Part shown: positions 57,557-64,000 of the stretch, piece by piece
Layout: each line of letters opens with the position of its first letter
How positions within the stretch are numbered: the stretch's first letter is position 1
Origin: Congeria kusceri
Lineage: Eukaryota > Mollusca > Bivalvia > Myida > Dreissenidae
NCBI GenBank assembly: GCA_027627225.1
Contig: CM051033.1
Location: 8,567,501 to 8,631,500, forward strand
Direction of reading: 5' to 3'
Length of the DNA: 64,000 nucleotides
Translations under genes and position numbers: made by a program
Notes under the pieces: model-generated
The model's input: the letters and a program-made list of their open reading frames with translations, nothing else
Databases searched by the model: none
What the model was told of the DNA's origin: nothing

Positions 57557-57761
57557 TATTTAGCTATGCATTTCAAATCACAAATAACTCGTATATGCAA
57601 TGCTTTCAATACATGCTTGTACACATATATAATAATTAGTACTAACGGTTTGCTTCATAAAATGAAACTAATTAGTTGCAATCAATGCACCTTTTGATAA
57701 AACTCAGAAGAAACAGTTGGCCATATCTTTTTGGGAATGTACGGTTATCACCATGTTTTTA

Positions 57762-57914
57762 CAGCACATACACGCCTTTATCAATACAGCACATACACGC
57801 CTTTATCAATACAGCACATACACGCCTTTATCAATACAGCACATACACGCCTTTATCAATACAGCACATACACGCCTTTATCAATACAGCACATACACGC
57901 CTTTATCAATACAG
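57762..57914. repeat. 25-bp minisatellite, about 6 copies
   Basis: The unit CAGCACATACACGCCTTTAT followed by CAATA repeats every 25 bp with almost no divergence. Three repetitive frames on the plus strand are artefacts. Confidence 0.95.
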
Positions 57915-58069
57915 TACAAAATCATCTTTACAAAACCAATTGTATCCGTTATATTGGTGACGCCAAATTTGAAAAATTTGCTACATGTATTTTCTTTTAA
58001 GAAATAAAAAGATAATTTATGTTTTGGTGAATTAAAAAAAAATAAAAAACACACACACACTAGAACTCC

Positions 58070-58262
58070 TTGAGTCGGATTTGTCGCCTGACGGGGCATA
58101 ACTCAAGTACGATACGAGAAGTCGGATGTGTCGCCTGACGGGGCATAACTCAAGTACGATATGAGAAGTCGGATGTGTCGCCTGACGGGACATAACTCAA
58201 GTACGATATGAGAAGTCGGATTTGTCGCCTGACGGGGCATAACTCAAGTACGATACGAGAAA
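58070..58262. repeat. 47-bp minisatellite, 4 copies
   Basis: The unit AGTCGGATKTGTCGCCTGAC continues GGGGCATAACTCAAGTACGA and TAYGAGA, repeating at 58084, 58131, 58178 and 58225. Confidence 0.93.
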
Positions 58263-59012
58263 TTATGTCGAAAACCGATCTTAACCTTTCTTTTATGCCT
58301 ACTAACACTTCCCTAAAATTTCATAATAATTGCACAAAAACTTCTCAAGTTATTGTGTGCACAAAGAAAAGGAGACGCCGCCGACGCCGCGAAAGTAACC
58401 CCTCTATGTCGCCTTTTAAGGTGACCCAATAATTCCAAATTTTCTTGGTCTAGAAGAAGTCTGAATTTCTCCTTAGAAGTAAATTCTAGAAAACTTTCAC
58501 AATTGAACCACGTTAAAAGATATAGCGTTGTTAAGGATTTTTTTTTTCGTAACAAAACATTGTAATTTGTTTGGTTTTCGATCTAACATGTCATGATCAG
58601 TACAAAAAGTTTTTTGTATGAAACAATATTTATTTGTGTCTGTATATAATTATATGTATTCATGTGATTTGAGGAAATCACTTAACAAAACTGTTTTGTT
58701 GTATGCTGTATCAACTGTACATTTATTGAAGGGACCACAGATTGACAAATCGACAATTTTCAACCAGTTTGTCACAGATTCCTAAAAGACAAGAAAATGG
58801 ATACCAGTGAACAAAATAGCACTACTGACATAGAAATGTAGTGGAAATAACGTTTCGTTAATGTGTTATCATAAGTTGACAGTGATGAAATACTGAAGCT
58901 TTTGTAACGCGAAACGAATGAATATTTGGAGTGATTCTGTTGTTTTCGTTGAAATAAACGAAAACACGCGAATCACTAATATAATTAAAAAAATTAACGG
59001 AGTTAAATTGAA
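58263..59012. other. No gene seen
   Basis: Unassigned. A short CGCCGCCGACGCCG motif lies near 58375. No supported frame. Confidence 0.45.
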
Positions 59013-59014
59013 TC

Positions 59015-59082
59015 CGAATGACCCAGTGTTTAACACGCGGACTTTTGATCCGGAGGTCATAGGTCCGATCTCCGGTATTTAC
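59015..59082 (+). other. tRNA-Gln(TTG)-like sequence, SINE head or tRNA pseudogene
   Basis: The order fits a tRNA: CCCAGTGTTTAACACG (D arm), CGGACTTTTGATCCG (anticodon stem-loop with TTG), AGGTCCGATCTCC (T arm; box B GGTTCGA altered to GGTCCGA). The acceptor stem is not convincing, so I do not call a functional tRNA gene. Confidence 0.5.
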
Positions 59083-59212
59083 TTTTTGGATTCTTTCAAT
59101 GTTGCAATATTTGAGGTCTTTAGTTCAGATGCTTTATGTTTTAAGTTTAAACTTTTAATGGTTTATTTTAAATAATACAAACATATGTGAACAAGTACTT
59201 TTTAGATATGTA

Positions 59213-59372
59213 TGAGGCGTGTCTTGGGAAAATCGGGTGTAATGCATGTGAGTAAAGTGTCGTCCGGGACTAGCACAGGCTAATCCAGGACGAAAATTTC
59301 CGCTTTTATGTTATTTTTTGTTTCAATGAAATCTATTCTAAACATAAATCCACTGAAGGCCGAAAGTGTCGT
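59213..59372. mobile_element. Palindromic MITE family, copy 4, truncated
   Basis: Starts TGAGGCGTGTCTTGGGAAAA and runs through AATGCATGTGAGTAAAGTG and TTCCGCTTTTATGTTATTTT, but loses its right inverted end near 59370. Confidence 0.8.
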
Positions 59373-60414
59373 ACGAATAGTACGAAAAGCTGAGGCTCTA
59401 AAAAGACGAGACGAGCTGGACGCCACCTGCTGACACGTAGTGGCTTATCAACACTACGGACCCGCAGCCTCGAGAGAGTCCTGTGATTAAAGGGTCAAAA
59501 CACTTGACGAAGAGCGGTTCTTGGCTGATGATGTCAGTAGTTCAAACTGTTCCAAGATTGTATCTCACACACCTTTGGCTTGATTGTAACAATTATCTAT
59601 ATTGTTTTATGTATACAACGCCAAGTTACTATGTTTTTGTCTTCATATCTTGATAATATGAATGTCACATTTTTGTAAATATTTTTTTTTCTACATTACA
59701 TTTTATTGCCTATTTATGATGTTAAACAGGATGTATGTAATATACAAAAATGTACCTGCACATATGAAAGTATACGCACCCTTCGTTACCCAGACAACGG
59801 CTAGGTTTATCAATGTGATGCCGACCTCAAGGTCGCGACGATCAAACCACAAAGGCATTTATCTGACAGAATGACAGTCCTAGTCGATGTTATATGAACA
59901 CACTAGATGGGGTCAAGCCATGTAGCTGTCACAACGCGCTGGGTCGTTTGTTTTCTGGAGAAAAAATGTGGGCAGTAACTGGAATAGATGATGAGAAAAC
60001 AGTTGACAACTATTTTATAGGGCGTTGATAGAATATTCCGCCAAATAAGTTTTACATGTCTCGTTTTTATTTAATGATGCAATACTCACCTTCATTCATT
60101 GAATGACTCCGATTGTGTAATGATATGGTTGTTTTTAAGTGTTTTTTGTAGGTGTTTATGTTTTCATGTTATTGTCATTTTCATTGAAGTAATGTTTTTT
60201 CTGTAATTATTATGTAGTATATGGTGCTAGCAGGGATTTAGCTGATACTTGTAATTACTTCATTTCGTCGTGCCTCAGAAAGTTGCAATTTTGTTGCTCT
60301 GATAAATTAAATTGTGATTCAATTGAAATAATATTATTAACCAAATTTTTCGAAGAAAACTTTCGGTTATTAGACTGGGGTTTGTCGTTGGGCACGGGCG
60401 GGATGGCGGCGTCA
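59373..60414. other. No gene seen
   Basis: The first 200 bp have a different base composition (GACGAGACGAGCTGG, CACCTGCTGACACG) and may be part of an unclassified element. The rest is AT-rich and unassigned. Confidence 0.4.
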
Positions 60415-60720
60415 ACTTTTCGTTTCAGCTCTCTAACTCAAGAGCTATTGTAATGAAATTTCATTCATAGATACCTTATATAAAGACCTCGCTTGGGATT
60501 GCATATGGGCTGGGTGGGGTCAAGGTCAAGGTCACTGTTACTAAAAATAGAAAAACGGTTTCCGCTCAATGACTTGAGAACTCATCGAGATATTTTAATG
60601 AGACTTCATACATAGATACAATAGATTGAGACCTCGCTTGGGATTGCATGTGGGTTAGGTGGGGTCAGGTTCAAGGTCACCGCTACTAAAAATAATAAAA
60701 AAATGTTTCCGCTCAGTAAA
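60415..60720. repeat. Tandem duplication, period about 140-150 bp
   Basis: GACCTCGCTTGGGATTGCAT, GGTGGGGTCA, AAGGTCACYGYTACTAAAAA and TTTCCGCTCA occur twice in order (about 60485-60570 and 60630-60715). Confidence 0.85.
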
Positions 60721-60959
60721 TTTGGTTCGTGGAATTTCCACGTTTCATGTCTTTTATTTTATGCTTTCCAGTGATTTATAGGAAATGATATGTGAAATAA
60801 AATGGGAAAATCACAGTCTGAAACAGTGAAAATGTGTAGGTTTTGGCTGCGCCACTCGTGAAAATACATATTTATGTGTTCATTTATGAATTGAAATCGA
60901 TATTCAACCAAAACCAACAAATATCCTCTATTAATTACTATTAAATTTGAATCGCAATG

Positions 60960-61257
60960 CTATGAGATAAATTTTTTATTTACAAGTGCGTGTATTTTGA
61001 TTAATTCTGGGCTAAGTAAATGGTTCTGCACTCCTTCAAACCGGTTTAAACTCTCAATGGTTTGCATTGACCGTTCCAAGGCGGTGACACCAGTTTTATT
61101 AAATTTTATGTTTTGTGTTCTGTTGTGCGTATTGTCCTGTAGTGTAAGCAATTGGTCACTTGCCTTAAATAAAAGACCAGCGGATGTCAATAAGGGTTTC
61201 TGTCCTGGTGATGTCTCGGGAGTTTCATTATTCTTATATTTACTTATACGAGAGTAG
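60960..61257. repeat. Probable interspersed repeat, unclassified
   Basis: The stretch with CATTGACCGTTCCAAGGCGG and ATAAGGGTTTCTGTCCTGG resembles a repeat I believe is common in this genome type (from memory). It has overlapping frames on both strands and no domain. Confidence 0.35.
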
Positions 61258-62214
61258 TCCCAAAATAGCGTATAATTGACGTCTAGCTAATGCAATTACA
61301 CAAGAATATTTAAAATTACGTTTGTTTTACTTACAGCGATGGATCGAACAAATCATGTCGAAATATTATGGGTGTACCTTCAAAAAAAAATAACTAAGTT
61401 ATATAAATTTGTAGAACATAATGTGCAGCAATCCGGCCCACACAACGTCTTTACGACATAGGCTTATTAATTCTCAACATAATGTCAACGTTACTCAATA
61501 CATTTGTTGTACTGCTTGATCCCATGCGTGAGTACATAAACATACAAATAATTAATGAGTGTCCAACAGCAGTTCCTAAGGATGGCTTGCATAATTTTCA
61601 GTGTGTCCTCATGTATCCGTCCCATACATTACCATCCGATTGACTTGATTGCTCAACATAATATGTATGTATTTTGTCATTTCGCTATCCGTCTGTCCAG
61701 TTGAAAACCTTTTTATTGTGTGCTTGAAACTTAATGCCAAACTGTCTTTTTATGTGTTTCTAGTGACTTTATTTCCTTCATAGTTTTAAGGTGTCATTCC
61801 GCGCTCTATGCAGTATTGTATTACCAATCTGTGTTCCGGTGCAATTGTTTAATCCCAAAATTGCATACCAATGCTGAACCACAAGTTAAAAAAATTCAGC
61901 TATAGAAACTGTTGTAGTGACGTAATTACAACGAAACATCGCTTGTCGACACACTAAAGTGGGGTTTTTAAAACAGAATGGTCTGTGGGAAGGACACACA
62001 TTGCATTTAATGTTGGTCGTCATTACACCTATTAGAAAATTAAACAGTGCGGGCCGCAGAGCTTTAAATAATATTTAGAATTAACATATTTTTAATAGAA
62101 CTATATGGTTAATAGGACACAAATTCATCCTACATAATTATGTAAATCCAGATCCACCATCATGCAAAATAAACTTAACATCGAGGAGTCAGAATTTTCT
62201 ATTCAAGAAATTAC
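61258..62214. other. No gene seen
   Basis: AT-rich, without frames above 60 codons and without a recognised repeat. Confidence 0.5.
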
Positions 62215-63890
62215 TCGGCAATTCTACCCGGAGTTAGCCGATTGGTAGCTGTTACCCGCCAAGTAATTACGCGGATTCACTCCTTGTGCGTGTACAACTA
62301 CGAGCTAATGCCGAGTGCTGCGGAGTAAAAGCTGTTACCCGCCAAGTAATTACGCGGATTCACTCCTTGTGCGTGTACAACTACGAGCTAATGCCGAGCG
62401 CTGCGGAGTTAAAGCTGTTACCCGCCAAGTAATTACGCAGACCCAGTCTTTGTGCATGAACAACTGCCAGCTAATATCGAGCGGTAGCTGATACCAGCCA
62501 AGATATTACGCAGACCCACTCCTTGTGCGTGTACAACTGCTGGCTGATGCCGAGTGCCGCAGAGATTAAGCTGATATCACCAAGACATTACGCAGATACA
62601 CTCCTGGTTCATGAACAACTGGTAGCAAATAACGAGTAACGCAGGGTTTAAGCAGATTACCGCCAAGAAATGATGCAGACCCACTCTTTGTGCGTGTATA
62701 ACTGCTAGCAGATGGGGAGTGCTGCGGAGTGAAAGATGATACCCGCCAACAAATTACGCGGACCCACTCCGTGTGCGTGAACAACTGCTAGCAAATGCCA
62801 AGTGCCGCGGAGTTAAAGCATATACCCGCCAAGTAATTACGCGGACCTAATCCTTGTGCGTGAACAGCTGCTATAAGGAGCTAAAGCCGATACCCGCCAA
62901 GAAATTACGCGGACACAGTACTTTTGTGTGTACAACTGCTAGCTATTGTCGAGTAACAAGGAGTTAAGCTGATACACGCCAAGTTGTTACGCGGACCCAC
63001 TCCTTGTACGTGAACAACTGCTAGCTATTGCCGAGTTAAAAGGAGTCAAAGCTATTGCCGAGTTACAACGGGTTTAAGCCGATACCCGCCAAGATATTAC
63101 GCGGACCCACTAATTATGTGCGTACAACTGCTAGCTATTGTCGAGTAACAAGGAGTTAAGCTGATACACTCCAAGTTGTTACGCGGACCCACTCCTTGTG
63201 CGTGAACAACTGCTAGCTATTGCCGAGTTACAAGGAGTCGAAGCTTATACCCGCCAAGAAATTACGCGGACCCAGTCCTTGTGCATGAACAACTGCTAGC
63301 TAATGCCGATTTACAAAGAGTTAAAGCTGATACCCGCCAATAAATTACGCGGACCTACGCCTTGTGGGTGAACAACTGCTAGCAAATGACGAGTTAAGCG
63401 GAGTTAAAACTGATACCCGCTAAGAAATTACGCGGATTCACTCCTTGTGCGTAAAACAATTGCTAGCAAATGCCGAGTTACGCGGAGTTTAGGCTAATAT
63501 GCGCCAAGAAATTACGCGGACTCACTCCTTGTGCGTGAACTGCTGCTAGCAAATGCCGAGTGCCGCGGAGTTCAAGCTAATACCCCAAGAAATTACGCGG
63601 ACCCACTTCTTGTGCATGTACAACTGCTAGCAAATGCCAAGTGCCGCGAAGTTAACTCTGATATCCGACAAGAAATAACGCGGACTCACTCCTCGTGCGT
63701 GTACTAATGCTAGCAAATGCCGAGTTACAAGGAGTTAAAGCTGATAACCGCCAAGAAATTACGCGGACCCAATCCTCGTGCGTGTACAACTGCTTGCAAA
63801 TGCCGAGTGCCACGGAGTAAAAGCTGATACCCGCCAAGAAATTACGCGGACCCACTCCACGTGCGTTTACAACGGCTAGCTTATGCCGAG
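62215..63890. repeat. 83-bp tandem array, about 20 copies
   Basis: The unit GCTAGCAAATGCCGAGTGCC continues GCGGAGTTAAAGCTGATACC, CGCCAAGAAATTACGCGGAC and CCACTCCTTGTGCGTGAACA. GCCAAG falls at 62258, 62341 and 62424 (83-bp steps). The first two units are almost identical; later ones are more diverged. Minus-strand frames inside are artefacts. Confidence 0.94.
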
Positions 63891-64000
63891 TTACGCCGAG
63901 TTATTACTCCGCAATATTTCGCGCAGTACACATGTCCACTCCGCCTCGACTCGCCCGGGACTCGTGCGCCCAAACATCGCATATCGCGTTTTGTTTTTGG

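Noticed and set aside
57307..57639. Cys/Arg/Ala and His/Thr/Arg repeat peptides
   Set aside because: Translations of the CA/CGCA microsatellite.
59015..59082. Functional tRNA-Gln gene
   Set aside because: Box B is altered and no convincing acceptor stem pairs; more likely a SINE head or pseudogene.

Overview
The window looks like nuclear DNA from a bivalve mollusc. It is AT-rich, has intron-bearing genes, and is dominated by tandem repeats, tRNA-derived SINEs, short inverted-repeat transposons and one non-LTR retrotransposon. A palindromic element present in four copies (starts near 12.1, 26.0, 52.3 and 59.2 kb; core GTGTCGTCCCGGATTAGCC) resembles a repeat I associate with Dreissena (zebra/quagga mussel). 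That genus call comes from memory, without a database search. Tandem arrays alone fill roughly 30% of the window.

Layout: 1-5012 is a 56-bp satellite, followed to about 10.4 kb by SINEs, MITEs and diverged interspersed repeats. The main gene lies on the minus strand from 24978 to 10978. I reconstructed six coding exons whose splice sites and phases all agree, giving 2730 nt including the stop (909 aa). The protein has a signal peptide, one Reeler domain with two cysteines, a long Ser/Thr/Met/Gln-rich region, and a Phe/Gly/Gln-rich (FGGQ) tail. Its introns hold a 38-bp minisatellite, a GAT microsatellite, a Harbinger-like MITE, two related minisatellites and other repeats. From 25 to 36.6 kb I see only repeats and unassigned DNA.

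From about 36.6 to 49.76 kb is a decayed LINE-type retrotransposon (ORF1, APE-type endonuclease, reverse transcriptase, C-terminal region, CTGT-repeat 3' end). It is swollen by an 8.2-kb array of a 73-bp monomer, which is a piece of its own endonuclease coding sequence. Next come an orphan minus-strand terminal exon (50119-50256, with a nearby AATAAA), and a SINE whose tRNA-Asp-like head is repeated about 27 times between perfect 13-bp target duplications. A single-exon class A GPCR follows (minus, 53118-54826), with six 35-residue repeats in intracellular loop 3, one frameshift and one nonsense codon. The rest (55-64 kb) holds a SINE, microsatellites, minisatellites and a final 83-bp array.

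The best candidate for something undescribed is the Reeler plus low-complexity secreted protein. Its architecture would suit an extracellular structural or adhesive material, or an immune/matrix factor, but that role is inference. The two element-derived arrays (LINE endonuclease and SINE head) are clear snapshots of satellite birth from transposons.
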